In this document: piece by piece, positions 1 to 9,994 of the stretch
Position numbering within the stretch: position 1 is the first letter of the stretch
How the letters are laid out: each line of letters opens with the position of its first letter
From: Parahoeflea halophila
GTDB taxonomy: Bacteria > Pseudomonadota > Alphaproteobacteria > Rhizobiales > Rhizobiaceae
Reading direction: 5' to 3'
NCBI RefSeq assembly: GCF_900220985.1
Contig: NZ_OCPC01000004.1
Location: forward strand, 124,001-188,000
Length of the DNA stretch: 64,000 nucleotides
Notes under the pieces: generated by a model
What the model was told of the DNA's origin: nothing
Database searches by the model: none
What the model saw: the letters and a program-made list of their open reading frames with translations, nothing else
Made by a program: the position numbers and the translations under genes

Positions 1-32
1 TTAAAGAGCTCTCAACGCTGGACCGCAAGAAA

Positions 33-1037
33 ATGCCAAATAGAAAAAAACCAAAGGTCTACATCACGCGCCGCCTGCCGGATGCCGTTGAAACACGTAT
101 GCGCGAGCTGTTTGATGCCGAGCTCAACATCACCGACGAACCGCGCACCCAGCCTGAACTTGTCGAAGCCATGCGTTCGGCCGATGTGCTGGTGCCGACG
201 GTTACCGACAGGATTGATGCGGCGCTGATCGAACAGGCCGGTTCGCAGATGAAACTGATCGCCAATTTCGGCAATGGGGTCGACAATATCGATGTCGAGG
301 CCGCGCAGAAGAAGGGGATCACCGTCACCAACACGCCGAATGTCCTTTCCGACGACACCGCCGACATGACCATGGCGCTGATGCTTGCGGTGCCGCGGCG
401 GTTGATCGAAGGTGCGGAAGTGCTGGTTGGAACCGGCGGCAACTGGAAGGGCTGGTCACCGACCTGGATGCTTGGCCATCGCCTCGGCGGCAAGCGGCTC
501 GGCATTATCGGCATGGGCCGCATCGGCACCGCGGTTGCGCGCCGCGCCAAGGCCTTCGGCCTGTCGATCCATTACCACAACCGCCGCCGTGTCGATCCCG
601 CCACCGAAGATCAGCTCGAAGCCACCTATTGGGACAGCCTCGACCAGATGCTGGCCCGCGTCGACATCGTCTCGGTGCATTGCCCGTCGACACCGGCAAC
701 GTTCCATCTGCTTTCGGCCCGAAGGCTGGAGCTGATGAAACCCGGCGCTTACATCGTCAACACCGCCCGCGGTGGCATCATCGACGAAGACGCGCTGGTC
801 AAGGCGCTCAAGGAAGGCCGTCTCTCGGGTGCGGGCCTCGATGTCTTCGAGCATGAGCCTGCCGTCGACAAGCGACTGGTCAAGCTGGCTTCGGAAGGCA
901 AGGTGGTGCTGTTGCCGCATATGGGCTCGGCCACCATCGAAGGCCGCATCGACATGGGCGACAAGGTGATCATCAACATCCGCACCCTCTTCGACGGCCA
1001 CCGGCCACCCGACCGGGTGCTGCCACTCAGGAACTGA
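33..1037 (+). CDS. D-isomer specific 2-hydroxyacid dehydrogenase (glyoxylate/D-glycerate type)
   Basis: Predicted cytosolic NAD(P)H-dependent reductase of 2-keto acids such as glyoxylate or hydroxypyruvate. The 334-residue length is normal for the family. The Rossmann nucleotide motif GMGRIG lies near residues 160-165. The expected catalytic triad is present: Arg in NTARGG (about 246), Glu in FEHEP (about 275) and His in LLPHMGSA (about 296). The start has only a weak upstream ribosome site (CAAGAAA). It runs toward the leftward moeB-like gene, leaving a convergent gap of about 90 bp. The substrate cannot be fixed from sequence; D-glycerate dehydrogenase is the usual label for close rhizobial relatives. 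Confidence 0.88.
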   Translation: MPNRKKPKVYITRRLPDAVETRMRELFDAELNITDEPRTQPELVEAMRSADVLVPTVTDRIDAALIEQAGSQMKLIANFGNGVDNIDVEAAQKKGITVTNTPNVLSDDTADMTMALMLAVPRRLIEGAEVLVGTGGNWKGWSPTWMLGHRLGGKRLGIIGMGRIGTAVARRAKAFGLSIHYHNRRRVDPATEDQLEATYWDSLDQMLARVDIVSVHCPSTPATFHLLSARRLELMKPGAYIVNTARGGIIDEDALVKALKEGRLSGAGLDVFEHEPAVDKRLVKLASEGKVVLLPHMGSATIEGRIDMGDKVIINIRTLFDGHRPPDRVLPLRN

Positions 1038-1127
1038 GATTGCGGGTTCGGGGCAGTTGCGTTTGCCGTGAAAGCCCCGGCGCGGGTTGGGGCATTGCGT
1101 CAGCAGACGTAAGCGAATCCCAGCTTC

Positions 1128-1955
1128 TCAGTTTTTCCGCCCGTAGCGCACAGTGCGGAAGCTGGCGGCGAGGCCGTCATAGAGCAGCAGGCGGCCAACC
1201 AGCGGCTCGCCCGCACCGGTGATAAGCTTGATGACTTCCATAGCCTGCAAGGTGCCGATCACGCCGGTCAGCGCCCCGATTACCCCGGCCTCGGCGCAGG
1301 ACGGCACAAGCCCCGGTGGCGGCGCCTCGGGAAACAGGTCGCGGTAGCGTGGGCAGGGTTGCCCGTCTGCCCCATCCTCATAGGGTGTCAGCACGGTGAT
1401 CGAACCGTCGAACCGCCCGACGGCGGCGGTGATCAGGGGGATCTTCAGCATCTCGCAGGTGTCGGCCAGCAGATATCTTGTGTCGAAATTGTCCGATCCA
1501 TCCACCACCATGTCGTAACCGGTCAGGATGTCGACGGCATTGTCCGCCGTCAGCCGCATCTCGTGCGGCACCACCCGCGTGTGCGGGTTCAGCCGGTTGA
1601 GCGCGCGGGCGGCACTTTCGGTCTTGGCCATGCCTACCGTGTCGGTGTCGTGCAGGATCTGGCGTTGCAGGTTGGACAGCGACACGGAATCGTCATCAAT
1701 CACCCCCAGCACTCCGACGCCGGCGGCTGCGAGATAGCTCAGCACCGGCGAGCCCAGCCCACCTGCACCGATCACCAGCACCCGGGCAGTCTTCAGCCGC
1801 TGCTGGCCGGAGCCGCCTATCTCCGCAAGTACGATGTGGCGGGCATAGCGCGCCACCTCATCGGGTTCTAACTGTGAACTCTCCACGGGGTCCCTCCAGA
1901 CGGCGGCAATGCGCCACTTGCTCTCGCCACTCAGTCGGTCGGTTGGTCCTTGCAA
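1128..1955 (-). CDS. moeB: MoeB/ThiF/HesA-family adenylyltransferase (E1-like)
   Basis: ATP-dependent adenylation of a ubiquitin-like sulfur carrier (MoaD or ThiS) in molybdopterin or thiamine synthesis. The nucleotide-binding motif GAGGLGSP is near residues 63-70, followed by the acidic/Arg segment DDDSVSLSNLQRQ and the conserved DGSDNFDTR. There is no C-terminal rhodanese domain. The zinc cysteines of classical MoeB look incomplete: the first pair reads CPRYRD rather than CxxC, and no CxxC follows near the C terminus. The gene starts inside the end of recF (25-bp overlap), so it is probably the last cistron of the dnaN-recF unit. The true start may be a GTG some 18-23 codons in, just before the conserved RYARH segment. 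Confidence 0.85.
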   Translation of the reverse strand: MQGPTDRLSGESKWRIAAVWRDPVESSQLEPDEVARYARHIVLAEIGGSGQQRLKTARVLVIGAGGLGSPVLSYLAAAGVGVLGVIDDDSVSLSNLQRQILHDTDTVGMAKTESAARALNRLNPHTRVVPHEMRLTADNAVDILTGYDMVVDGSDNFDTRYLLADTCEMLKIPLITAAVGRFDGSITVLTPYEDGADGQPCPRYRDLFPEAPPPGLVPSCAEAGVIGALTGVIGTLQAMEVIKLITGAGEPLVGRLLLYDGLAASFRTVRYGRKN

Positions 1956-3082
1956 GGCGTCACCTGACCGTCCGAAACGGTGAAGATCTGCCCGCGCGCA
2001 CCCAGGCTTGCAAACATCTGCGCGTCGGTCCCGGTCATGAAGGCCTGGCAGTCGAGCGCCTCGATCAGGTCAAACAACGCCGCCCGGCGGCCTTCGTCAA
2101 GATGGGCCGCGATCTCGTCGAGCAGCAGGATCGGTGCATGACCGGTCATCGCCCGCACCAGCTGCGCATGTCCGAGCACGATGCCGATCAGCAACGCCTT
2201 CTGTTCGCCGGTCGACGACAGCGCTGCCGGCATGCCCTTGGCCCGATGATGCACGATCAGGTCGGAGCGGTGTGGCCCCGACAGCGTCCGCCCGGCTGCG
2301 GCGTCGCGCCGCCGCCCGGTTTCGAGCATTCCGGCGAAGGTTGCCTCCATGTCGCTCGCCGAAGCGAACGCCTCACCCTCGAGAAACCCTTCCAGCCGCA
2401 CGGTGGCCGCCGGAAACACGCCGTGGCCGGTGTTGCTCTCGATCAAGTCGGACAGCAGGCTTACCACTTCGTTGCGCGCCATCGCCATCGCCACGCCGAG
2501 CTCGGTCATCTGCGCTTCCAGCCCGTCGAGCCAGGCAGGGTCCGCACGTCCTTCCGCCAGCAGGCGGTTGCGGCTGCGCATGGCCCGTTCATAGTTCAGC
2601 GCCCGACCGCCATGCGCCGGATCCACCGACAGCACCAGCCGGTCGAGAAACCTGCGCCTGTCACCGGCGGAACCGGTAAACAGCCCGTCCATGGCCGGCG
2701 TCAGCCACAGCAGCCGGAGATGGTCGAGAAGCGCGTCGGAGGTGCGGGCCGGAGCGCCGTTGATCCGCACCCGGCGCGAGCCGCCTTCTTCACCGCCGTC
2801 CACCCCGGTGCCGATGTCGGTCGGACCCGACATGCCTTCGAGGCTCACAAAGATGGTGAAACCGCTGGCGGGGTCGGCCCCGGACTTGATCAGGTCACCA
2901 TAGGGCGCGCGGCGCATTCCCCGCCCCGGGGTCAGCAGGGAGACGGCTTCCATCAGGTTGGTCTTGCCTGCGCCATTGTCGCCGACCAGCACCACGTGGC
3001 GCTGATCAAGATCGAGCGACAGCTTCGCGTAGTTGCGGAACCCCGTGAGCTTGAGTTTCTGGATGTGCACCCTGGCGGCCAT
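1931..3082 (-). CDS. recF: DNA replication and repair protein RecF
   Basis: SMC-like ATPase that helps load RecA at single-strand gaps and assists restart of stalled forks. Walker A GDNGAGKTN is near residues 34-42. The ABC signature appears as LSGPHRSD and Walker B as LLLDEIAAHLD near the C terminus. The 383 residues fit the family. It lies 63 bp downstream of dnaN on the same strand and overlaps the start of the MoeB-like gene, consistent with one transcript. The first Met precedes the conserved N-terminal KLKLTGFRNY segment. Confidence 0.97.
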   Translation of the reverse strand: MAARVHIQKLKLTGFRNYAKLSLDLDQRHVVLVGDNGAGKTNLMEAVSLLTPGRGMRRAPYGDLIKSGADPASGFTIFVSLEGMSGPTDIGTGVDGGEEGGSRRVRINGAPARTSDALLDHLRLLWLTPAMDGLFTGSAGDRRRFLDRLVLSVDPAHGGRALNYERAMRSRNRLLAEGRADPAWLDGLEAQMTELGVAMAMARNEVVSLLSDLIESNTGHGVFPAATVRLEGFLEGEAFASASDMEATFAGMLETGRRRDAAAGRTLSGPHRSDLIVHHRAKGMPAALSSTGEQKALLIGIVLGHAQLVRAMTGHAPILLLDEIAAHLDEGRRAALFDLIEALDCQAFMTGTDAQMFASLGARGQIFTVSDGQVTPCKDQPTD

Positions 3083-3145
3083 GCAATTCCCCGCTCAACC
3101 GCAGGACGGTCGGCAGCGCGTGTCGGTGCAGGAAGGCAAGCTCGG

Positions 3146-4264
3146 CTATACCCGCATCGGCATCAGCACGTAGAGCGCATCGTCGCCAGCGGTATCACGC
3201 ACCAGTGTCGGAGAACCGGGGTCTGCGAGCATGAACACCGCGTCCGAACCAGCCAGCTGGTTGGTGATGTCGAGCAGGTACTTGGCGTTGAAGCCGATCT
3301 CGATCGGATCGCGCTCATAGCCTACGGCCAGCTCTTCCGTCGCGCTGCCCGAATCCGGGTTGTTGACCGTCAGCGTCAGCTGTCCGTCGGCAATGGCGAG
3401 CTTGACCGCGCGGCCGCGCTCGGACGAGATCGTCGACACGCGGTCGACGGCCTGGGCAAAGGTCTGACAGTCGACGGTCAGTTCCTTGTCGTTGCCAGTC
3501 GGGATCACCCGCTGGTAATCGGGGAAGGTTCCGTCAATCAGCTTCGAGGTCAGCACGATGCCGCCGATGGTGAAACGGATCTTGGCGTCGGAAAGCTCCA
3601 CTGTCACCGTAACGTCCGGGTTGTCGACCAGCTTCTGCAGTTCGCCCACGGTCTTGCGCGGGATAATGATGCCCGGCATGCCCTCAGAGCCCGAAGGTGC
3701 TTCCACATCTGCGCGCGCCAACCGGTGGCCGTCGGTGGCGACGGCGCGCAGTTTCAGCGCGCCTTCACTCTCGATCGAATGTACGAAGATACCGTTGAGG
3801 TAATAGCGAGTCTCTTCGGTGGAAATCGCAAACTGGGTCCGGTCGATCAGCATCTTGAGCTGTGTTGCCGGCAGTCGGAACGTATGGGTAAAGGCGCCCG
3901 CTGTCAGGTCGGGAAAATCCGATTCCGGCAGGCACTGCAGCGAGAATTTCGAGCGGCCCGAGGCCACCGTCATGGTCGCGCCGTCGGTGTCTGTCGACAA
4001 CAGCACTTCGGATCCATCCGACAGCTTGCGCACGATGTCGTAGAGCAGATGTGCGGGAACGGTGGTGGAGCCTGCCTGTTCGACCATCGCCGCGGTTGCT
4101 TCGGTGATTTCGAGGTCGAGGTCGGTGGCCTTCATGTCGAGGGTCGCGCCTTCGGCCTTCAGCAACACATTCGACAGGATCGGGATGGTGTTGCGCCGCT
4201 CGACCACGCGGTGAACGTGGTTCAGCGACTTGAGGAGGTGGGAACGCTCGAGGGTGACACGCAT
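3146..4264 (-). CDS. dnaN: DNA polymerase III beta sliding clamp
   Basis: The beta clamp encircles DNA and tethers polymerase III. The 372-residue length and three-domain pattern are normal. The N terminus (MRVTLERSHLLKSLNHV) and the C-terminal segment ending VLMPMRV, which helps form the hydrophobic client pocket, are both intact. It sits downstream of dnaA in the dnaA-dnaN-recF order. The likely dnaA terminator lies between them, so dnaN probably also has its own promoter between about 4265 and 4410. Confidence 0.97.
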   Translation of the reverse strand: MRVTLERSHLLKSLNHVHRVVERRNTIPILSNVLLKAEGATLDMKATDLDLEITEATAAMVEQAGSTTVPAHLLYDIVRKLSDGSEVLLSTDTDGATMTVASGRSKFSLQCLPESDFPDLTAGAFTHTFRLPATQLKMLIDRTQFAISTEETRYYLNGIFVHSIESEGALKLRAVATDGHRLARADVEAPSGSEGMPGIIIPRKTVGELQKLVDNPDVTVTVELSDAKIRFTIGGIVLTSKLIDGTFPDYQRVIPTGNDKELTVDCQTFAQAVDRVSTISSERGRAVKLAIADGQLTLTVNNPDSGSATEELAVGYERDPIEIGFNAKYLLDITNQLAGSDAVFMLADPGSPTLVRDTAGDDALYVLMPMRV

Positions 4265-4410
4265 GATCTGACTACCGCTTGGCTGGGGCTTGCGTCGGAA
4301 TGCGCAGGCCTTTCAAATTCTGTCTTGTCCGGCTCTGCCCGGTCTGGACCGCGAAGAGGCGCATGGTGCGCTGGGTCCGGGCGTGCAAAATGGCAGATTA
4401 TGCCCCTGAT

Positions 4411-4450
4411 ATGCAACAAAAACCGGCCCGGGCCATTCGGCCCGGACCGG
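4411..4450 (-). terminator. Rho-independent terminator after dnaA
   Basis: Two 12-base arms, 4423-4434 and 4439-4450, pair across a 4-base loop with one internal mismatch to give a very GC-rich hairpin. Read leftward, the hairpin is followed at once by TTTTTGTT. It lies about 30 bp beyond the dnaA stop codon. Confidence 0.75.
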
Positions 4451-4481
4451 GATTCTGGGGATAAGCGTACGGAACTGCGGG

Positions 4482-5942
4482 CTATTCGATAATCAGCCGC
4501 TTGAGCAGTTCGATTTCGTGGCCCAGCTTGGTGTCGGAGTTGATCAGCTCTTCTATCTTACGGACCGCGTGGAGCACGGTTGTGTGGTCTCGACCACCGA
4601 ATCTGCGGCCGATTTCCGGGAATGAGCGCGGTGTCATGGTCTTGGCCAGATACATGGCAATCTGCCGTGGCTTGACGATGACACGGGTGCGGCGATCGGA
4701 AACCAGCTCCTGCCGGGAGACGTTGTAGTGTCGCGAAACCACCCGCTGGATGTCCTCGATGCGGACCCGCTTGGGTTCGCCGGCATTGACCAGGTGACCG
4801 AGCAGCTGGTCGACCCGGTCGAGCGTGAGATTGGGCTCGAAGCTGCGGCGGAACAGAAGCTGGTTGAAGGCGCCTTCCAGCTCCCGGCCGCTTGAGGTGA
4901 TGTTCTGCGCGACATGGGCGAGAATGTCTTCGCCAATATCGAGCGTGGCGTCCTCGATCTGTGCAATGGCCAGCCGCTGGCGCAGCATTTCCAGGCGCAT
5001 CTCGAAGTCCGGTGCCTCGATCTCGATGGCAACGCCACCCTGAAGCCTGGACCGGACCCGGGGATCCAGCGATTCCAGCTCCCACGGAGCACGGTCGGCG
5101 GCGACAACCACCTGGCGCGCTGAATCGAGCAGCATGTTGAGCAGATGGCAGAACTCGTGCTGGATCGACTTGCCCTGCAGGAACTGCATGTCGTCGATGA
5201 CGAGCAGGTCGATGTTGCGCAGCGATTCCTTGAACGACAGCGCGTCATTGTCGCGGATGGCGGTGGCAAAGCGCCACATGAAGTATTCGGCGGTCAGATA
5301 GACGACCCGGGGATTGCGGGCATGGCGGCTGGCCGCGGCAGCGATCGCCTGCAGCAGATGGGTCTTGCCCAGTCCGACACTGGAATGGATGAAAAGCGGG
5401 TTGAAGCGAACTGCCCCGGTTCCGGCTTCAGCAATCGTCTTGGCCGCCGCCAGCGCTACCCGGTTGGACGATCCCTCGACATAGCTTTCGAAGGTGTAGC
5501 GCGGATCGAGCGGCGATCCGATGACGTTATTGGCTGCTTGCGGGCCTTTCTGGAAGCTTGAAAGATGCGCCCCTGCTCCCTTGACCGACAGAAGTTGGTC
5601 CTTGCGCGCGGCAGAGGCGGTCGGCTGTGCCGCTGCGGCTGAATTTGCCGAGCTGTCGATTTCTATGGCCGGTGGCTGCCGGTTAGCGCGTGTCGCCGAG
5701 CGGACAACGATCTCGACCTTGAGAATATCGGCGTCTTCCTCGCGAAACAGGGCGCTGATCTGTTCAAGATACTTGTTGTTGATCCAGGATTTCAGGAAGG
5801 CGGTCGGGACCGAAAGGCGCACGACACTCTTGGATGCCGACTGCAGCTTGAGCCGCCCGAACCAGCTGGTGAAGACTTCCGGCCCGACCTGCGCCTTCAA
5901 GCGCGCCATTACCCGGTCAAAAGTCTTGTTATTCTCGTTCAT
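4482..5942 (-). CDS. dnaA: Chromosomal replication initiator protein DnaA
   Basis: AAA+ initiator that binds DnaA boxes at the origin and melts it. Domain I begins [13 protein letters not shown]; a variable linker follows. The AAA+ core has Walker A GLGKTHLL, Walker [10 protein letters not shown] and the Arg finger region. Domain IV carries the DnaA signature [15 protein letters not shown]. The frame stays open upstream to 6104 (540 residues). I prefer the ATG at 5942 (486 residues) because it has a good ribosome site (AAAGGGGC) and the conserved domain I starts right after it. A long leader with a GANTC cluster lies upstream. Confidence 0.96.
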   Translation of the reverse strand: MNENNKTFDRVMARLKAQVGPEVFTSWFGRLKLQSASKSVVRLSVPTAFLKSWINNKYLEQISALFREEDADILKVEIVVRSATRANRQPPAIEIDSSANSAAAAQPTASAARKDQLLSVKGAGAHLSSFQKGPQAANNVIGSPLDPRYTFESYVEGSSNRVALAAAKTIAEAGTGAVRFNPLFIHSSVGLGKTHLLQAIAAAASRHARNPRVVYLTAEYFMWRFATAIRDNDALSFKESLRNIDLLVIDDMQFLQGKSIQHEFCHLLNMLLDSARQVVVAADRAPWELESLDPRVRSRLQGGVAIEIEAPDFEMRLEMLRQRLAIAQIEDATLDIGEDILAHVAQNITSSGRELEGAFNQLLFRRSFEPNLTLDRVDQLLGHLVNAGEPKRVRIEDIQRVVSRHYNVSRQELVSDRRTRVIVKPRQIAMYLAKTMTPRSFPEIGRRFGGRDHTTVLHAVRKIEELINSDTKLGHEIELLKRLIIE

Positions 5943-6488
5943 GTCCGCCCCTTTGTCAGTCAGCGGGCAAACATCGCCGCCAAGCGGTTGGGAGCTTGTA
6001 GTCTGTGCGTCCCATGCTTCCGCCTTACGCGCTGTCGTCATGTGTGTCTGCATCGCCGCTGTATTCCCTGTTGCCACATTTAGGTATTTTGCCCCGGCCA
6101 TCATGGCCCGGTGCGCAACGCGCCCCCGTCGACACGTTCATTTCGATGCGGTTGTCCCCGCTATGCTTTCCCTCTCCATTGCGCCCGCCCCTGTGACCTC
6201 GTATCGCCGGCTTGGACAAATCTTTGACGTTCCGCCGAAACCCAGGTTTCGGCAGAGTTAAGGCTTCACCGCATGGCGATGAAACGCCAATGCAACCGAA
6301 GATTGTTTTGAGTTTGCCCGGCGAGAATGCCGTGCACCAAGGGGCAGGTTGGACTTCGGTCACCTGCAATAAAAGGCAAACTGTCCGTGGAACCGCCCGG
6401 CTCCGTGCCCCTTGTCGAGAGCTATTTAGGCAGGATGGCGGGGTCATATCAAGCGGCTTATTTACGGTTCATTCACACTTTAGGGATT

Positions 6489-6747
6489 GACTCGCAATGG
6501 TTGAAAAAAGCCCCTTCACAGAGGTTTTCAACAGGCAATTGGATTCATTGCCTTTTCCCCACTCCCGATCTTTTTGTTCTCTTCAGGAAGCCTTGGATAC
6601 AAAATTTCAGGGCTTGACAGTTTATCCGCCGAATCCGGTTTCCCAATCGGGCTGCGAATCCGCTACCTCTGGCAAGTGATTGAAATTAATTGTTATTTGA
6701 TGCGGTTATGACGAAGAAGTGACGGCGCGGGATTCACGTCTGGAATC
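6489..6747. promoter_or_regulatory. GANTC (CcrM-site) cluster in the dnaA upstream region
   Basis: The interval from the dnaA start (5942) to the rpsT terminator (about 6770) contains no gene. Its distal half holds six GANTC sites, at 6489, 6542, 6631, 6656, 6731 and 6743. None occurs between 5943 and 6488. Random expectation is about one per 256 bp. The segment is also more AT-rich than its surroundings. In Caulobacter and relatives, CcrM methylation of GANTC sites tunes dnaA transcription. I found no convincing TTATCCACA DnaA boxes, so I do not call it oriC. Confidence 0.5.
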
Positions 6748-6769
6748 GAAAATATGCAAGTCACTGAGG

Positions 6770-6804
6770 CAAAAAGAAAAAGGCCCGGACGAGCCGGGCC
6801 TTTT
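6770..6804 (-). terminator. Rho-independent terminator of rpsT
   Basis: A perfect 10-bp stem (6779-6788 with 6794-6803) closes a 5-base loop. Read leftward, it is followed by TTTTCTTTTT. It lies just beyond the rpsT stop codon and isolates rpsT from the dnaA promoter region. It may work weakly in the other direction too. Confidence 0.85.
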
Positions 6805-6829
6805 GTCGACAAACGAATTTCCGAACCGT

Positions 6830-7096
6830 TTAGGCGTTCAGCGCCTTCACCCGGTTCGACAGTCGGGAGATTTTCCGCGATGCGGTATTGGCGTGAAACA
6901 CGCCCTTGCCGGCGGCGCGCATCAGCTCGGGCTGGGCTGCCTTGAGCGCAGCGGCTGCAGCAGCCTGGTCGCCGGAGCTGATTGCTTCCTCGACGGTGCG
7001 GAGGAAGCCGCGAACACGCGAACGGCGTGCCTTGTTTACGTCAGTGCGGCGGGCAATCTTGCGGGTCGCCTTTTTCGCCGAAGTTGTATTGGCCAT
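6830..7096 (-). CDS. rpsT: 30S ribosomal protein S20
   Basis: Primary 16S rRNA-binding protein of the small subunit. The 88 residues are highly basic, with the typical start [17 protein letters not shown] and end [12 protein letters not shown]. It is monocistronic, with its own terminator downstream at 6770-6804. Its position upstream of dnaA on the same strand is conserved in rhizobia. Confidence 0.97.
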   Translation of the reverse strand: MANTTSAKKATRKIARRTDVNKARRSRVRGFLRTVEEAISSGDQAAAAAALKAAQPELMRAAGKGVFHANTASRKISRLSNRVKALNA

Positions 7097-7291
7097 GAAT
7101 GCCTCTCAATGTGTCACATGCTCTATTCCGACCGGAAAGCGCCTCGTGCGAGGACTGTCGCTTTGTCATGCGGAATGCGAGAAAAACCACGGCGAGCCCG
7201 AAAGCTGCCATTCGATGGCGGGCCTATACCGGGTATCGCGGCTTTCGTCAACGCGAAAAACCGCTTTCCCGCCGCCCGCCGGTACATTTGC

Positions 7292-8065
7292 CTACCGGTG
7301 TTTGAACTGTGCCTTGCGTTTGTCGATGAAGGCAGCCATGCCTTCTTTCTGGTCTTCCGAGGCAAACAGCGAGTGGAACATGCGGCGTTCGAAGCGCAGG
7401 CCTTCGGACAGTGTCACCTCGTCGGCGCGGTTGACCGCTTCCTTGACCATCATCGCCACCGGCAGCGAGAAGCCGGCGATCTTCTCCGCCGCCTTCGTGG
7501 CCGTTGCCAGAAGTTCCGCCGCCGGTACCACGCGGGCAACCAGGCCCGAGCGTTCAGCCTCTTCTGCATCCATCATCCGTCCGGTCAGGCACAGATCCAT
7601 CGCCTTGGCCTTGCCAATTGCGCGGGTCATGCGCTGGGTGCCACCCATGCCGGGGATCACGCCAAGCGTGATTTCCGGCTGGCCGAACTTGGCGGTGTCT
7701 GCGGCGATGATGAAGTCGCACATCATCGCCAGCTCACAGCCGCCGCCCAGTGCATAGCCCGACACGGCTGCGATCACCGGCTTGCGGGTTTCGGCCACCG
7801 CGCTCCAGCCTTCGAAGAAGTCTTCCATATAGGCGCCGATATAGTCCTTGGGCTGCATTTCCTTGATGTCGGCGCCCGCTGCAAAGGCCTTTTCGGAACC
7901 GGTGAGCACGATCGCGCCGATCTTCTCGTCCGCTCCGTACTGCGCCAGCGTCTCGCGCAGCTCTCCCAGCAGTTCGGAATTTAGCGCGTTGAGTGCCTCG
8001 GGCCGGTTCAGCGTGATGATGGCCACCCGGCCGCGCGTTTCCGTCTTCAATGTCTTGAGTGCCAT
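7292..8065 (-). CDS. Enoyl-CoA hydratase
   Basis: Crotonase-fold enzyme that hydrates trans-2-enoyl-CoA in beta-oxidation. From the ATG at 8065 it has 257 residues, the normal length. That ATG has a strong ribosome site (GAGGAGAG), whereas the open frame upstream to 8200 reads as low-complexity sequence. Oxyanion-hole segments [11 protein letters not shown] and [11 protein letters not shown] are present, as are the two catalytic glutamates in GGGCELAM and FGQPEITLG. It is the usual neighbour of mutM and rpsT near rhizobial dnaA. Confidence 0.93.
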   Translation of the reverse strand: MALKTLKTETRGRVAIITLNRPEALNALNSELLGELRETLAQYGADEKIGAIVLTGSEKAFAAGADIKEMQPKDYIGAYMEDFFEGWSAVAETRKPVIAAVSGYALGGGCELAMMCDFIIAADTAKFGQPEITLGVIPGMGGTQRMTRAIGKAKAMDLCLTGRMMDAEEAERSGLVARVVPAAELLATATKAAEKIAGFSLPVAMMVKEAVNRADEVTLSEGLRFERRMFHSLFASEDQKEGMAAFIDKRKAQFKHR

Positions 8066-8126
8066 CGTCTCTCTCCTCGTTACGGCCTTTCGGCCCTGCC
8101 CGTCAGGGGCGGCGTTTCTCGCCGTG

Positions 8127-9023
8127 TCAGTGTTTCTGGCAGCGTGGGCAATAGAATGTCGAGCGCCCGCTCTGCACGATCCGGCGGACCGTATCGCCAC
8201 AGCCGGGGCGGGGGCAAGCCTTTCCCTCGCGGTCGTAAACGGAAAATCCGTGCTGAAAATAACCCAGCGTCCCGTCTGTGCGAATATGGTCCCTTAGCGA
8301 CGAGCCACCGGCGGCGATCGCCTCGTCGATCACGTCTCGGATGGCCTGGGTCAAAAGCTCGAGCTGCTTGCGTGGCCGCCCGGTACTGGTGACCAGCCCG
8401 CCCGCAGGTTTGAGCGGCGACAGCTTCGCCCGCCACATCGCCTCGCAGACATATATATTGCCCAGGCCCGCAATGATCCGCTGATCGAGCAGGGCCGCCT
8501 TCAGCGGTGACTTCTTGCCGGCGAGCTGTCCGGCGAGCCCCGTCGCATTAAGACTGTTGCCCGTCGGCTCCACCCCGAGGCTTCTGAACCAGGCGTGCTC
8601 CACAAGCGCTGCTCTGGCCATCAGGTCCATGTAGCCGAAGCGGCGGGGGTCGTTGTAGATCACCCGGGCCTTGCCCGCGGGCCCTTCGACATGCAGCACC
8701 ACATGATCGTGCTTGTCATCCTTCGAGCGCTCGTGATGAAACGCGCCGGGCCTGAGAGTGCCTTCGCCGTCCGCCTCGATCCGGAAAGAGCCCGACATGC
8801 CAAGATGGCTGACCAGCACCATGCCGTCATCGAGATCCGCAATCAGGTATTTCGCCCGCCGTCCCAGCGAAATGATTTGCCGGCCTTCGAGCCGGGAGGC
8901 GAAATCTGCGGGGAAGACAAACCGCAGATCGGCGCGGCGCTGCTCGACGCGGACAATCCGGGCACCCTCCATCACCGGCTGCAGGCCGCGTCGAACCGTT
9001 TCGACTTCTGGCAATTCGGGCAC
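8127..9023 (-). CDS. mutM: Formamidopyrimidine-DNA glycosylase
   Basis: Bifunctional glycosylase/AP lyase that removes 8-oxoguanine and formamidopyrimidines. The catalytic N-terminal proline must follow the initiator directly, so the start is the GTG at 9023, giving (M)PELPEVETV. An ATG four codons upstream at 9035 would bury the proline and is rejected. The C-terminal zinc finger is intact (CPRPGC and CPRC). The helix-two-turn-helix and the conserved [10 protein letters not shown] segment are present. It is divergent from ubiE. Confidence 0.95.
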   Translation of the reverse strand: MPELPEVETVRRGLQPVMEGARIVRVEQRRADLRFVFPADFASRLEGRQIISLGRRAKYLIADLDDGMVLVSHLGMSGSFRIEADGEGTLRPGAFHHERSKDDKHDHVVLHVEGPAGKARVIYNDPRRFGYMDLMARAALVEHAWFRSLGVEPTGNSLNATGLAGQLAGKKSPLKAALLDQRIIAGLGNIYVCEAMWRAKLSPLKPAGGLVTSTGRPRKQLELLTQAIRDVIDEAIAAGGSSLRDHIRTDGTLGYFQHGFSVYDREGKACPRPGCGDTVRRIVQSGRSTFYCPRCQKH

Positions 9024-9209
9024 CGCGGTCTCCATGGGGCTGGTGGCAATTGGCCTGTGGCTGTCCTATATGGCGGAACGCTATGCCGCAGGCTGGTCTT
9101 TCATGCCTAGATAGCGTGGAGCGGAGCGATCCGCTATGGTTGCGGCAATTTAGTCTGTTCCCCGCCGGGGCCGGGCTGTTTGACCTGATATGGAAGAAGA
9201 CGGGAAGAG

Positions 9210-9989
9210 ATGATGTCACAGCAGCGCGTCGCCACGGATGGCGGAATGCAGACCAGCTACGGCTTCCGCACGGTCGAGGACGGCGAGAAGCAGACCCTGG
9301 TCAACGACGTCTTTCACAAGGTGGCAAGGCGCTACGATATCATGAACGATGTCATGTCGGGTGGGCTGCACCGGCTTTGGAAAGACGCGATGGTCGCAAA
9401 CCTCAATCCGCCGCGCCGGTCCGGCTTCCGTTTTCTCGATGTGGCTGGCGGCACCGGTGACATCGCTTTCCGCATTGTTGCGGCTTCGGACAAACAGGCC
9501 AAGGGCACGGTGCTCGACATCAACGGCTCGATGCTCGGTGTCGGCGCCGAGCGCGCCGGGAAGAAGGGCTATGCGGACAATCTCGATTTCGTCGAGGCCA
9601 ATGCCGAGGAACTGCCTTTCGAGGATTGTAGCTTCGACGCCTACACGATCGCTTTCGGCATCCGCAACGTGCCCGACATCGACAAGGCCTTGCGCGAAGC
9701 CTACCGGGTACTGCGCCGCGGCGGCCGCTTCCTTTGCCTCGAATTCTCCGAGGTCGAAATGCCGATCCTTGATCGCGTTTATGATGCCTGGTCGTTCAAC
9801 GGCATACCTGCCATGGGCAAGGCCATTGCCGGCGAGGCCGAGCCTTACCAGTACCTCGTCGAATCGATCCGCAAGTTTCCCAGGCAGAACGACTTCGCCA
9901 AGATGATAGAGCGCGCCGGGTTTTCCCGCGTCGGCTATACCAATTACACCGGCGGCATCGCGGCGCTGCATACGGCCTGGAAGATCTGA
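9210..9989 (+). CDS. ubiE: Ubiquinone/menaquinone biosynthesis C-methyltransferase
   Basis: SAM-dependent C-methylation of the demethoxy-quinol ring in ubiquinone synthesis. The 259-residue length is typical. Family signatures include [17 protein letters not shown], the SAM motif DVAGGTGD, and the post-motif [10 protein letters not shown]. It begins near tandem ATGs at 9210/9213 after a GAAGAG ribosome site. ubiB starts 5 bp after its stop, so the two are surely co-transcribed. Confidence 0.97.
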   Translation: MMSQQRVATDGGMQTSYGFRTVEDGEKQTLVNDVFHKVARRYDIMNDVMSGGLHRLWKDAMVANLNPPRRSGFRFLDVAGGTGDIAFRIVAASDKQAKGTVLDINGSMLGVGAERAGKKGYADNLDFVEANAEELPFEDCSFDAYTIAFGIRNVPDIDKALREAYRVLRRGGRFLCLEFSEVEMPILDRVYDAWSFNGIPAMGKAIAGEAEPYQYLVESIRKFPRQNDFAKMIERAGFSRVGYTNYTGGIAALHTAWKI

Positions 9990-9994
9990 CAGGA

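Noticed and set aside
1874-4492. An 872-codon open frame on the plus strand
   Set aside because: It is antisense to recF and dnaN, rich in His, Arg and Gln as GC-rich shadows are, with no recognisable domain.
5943-6770. Chromosomal origin of replication in the dnaA leader
   Set aside because: No convincing cluster of TTATCCACA-type DnaA boxes was found. In several rhizobia the origin lies elsewhere, near hemE. Only the GANTC cluster is reported.
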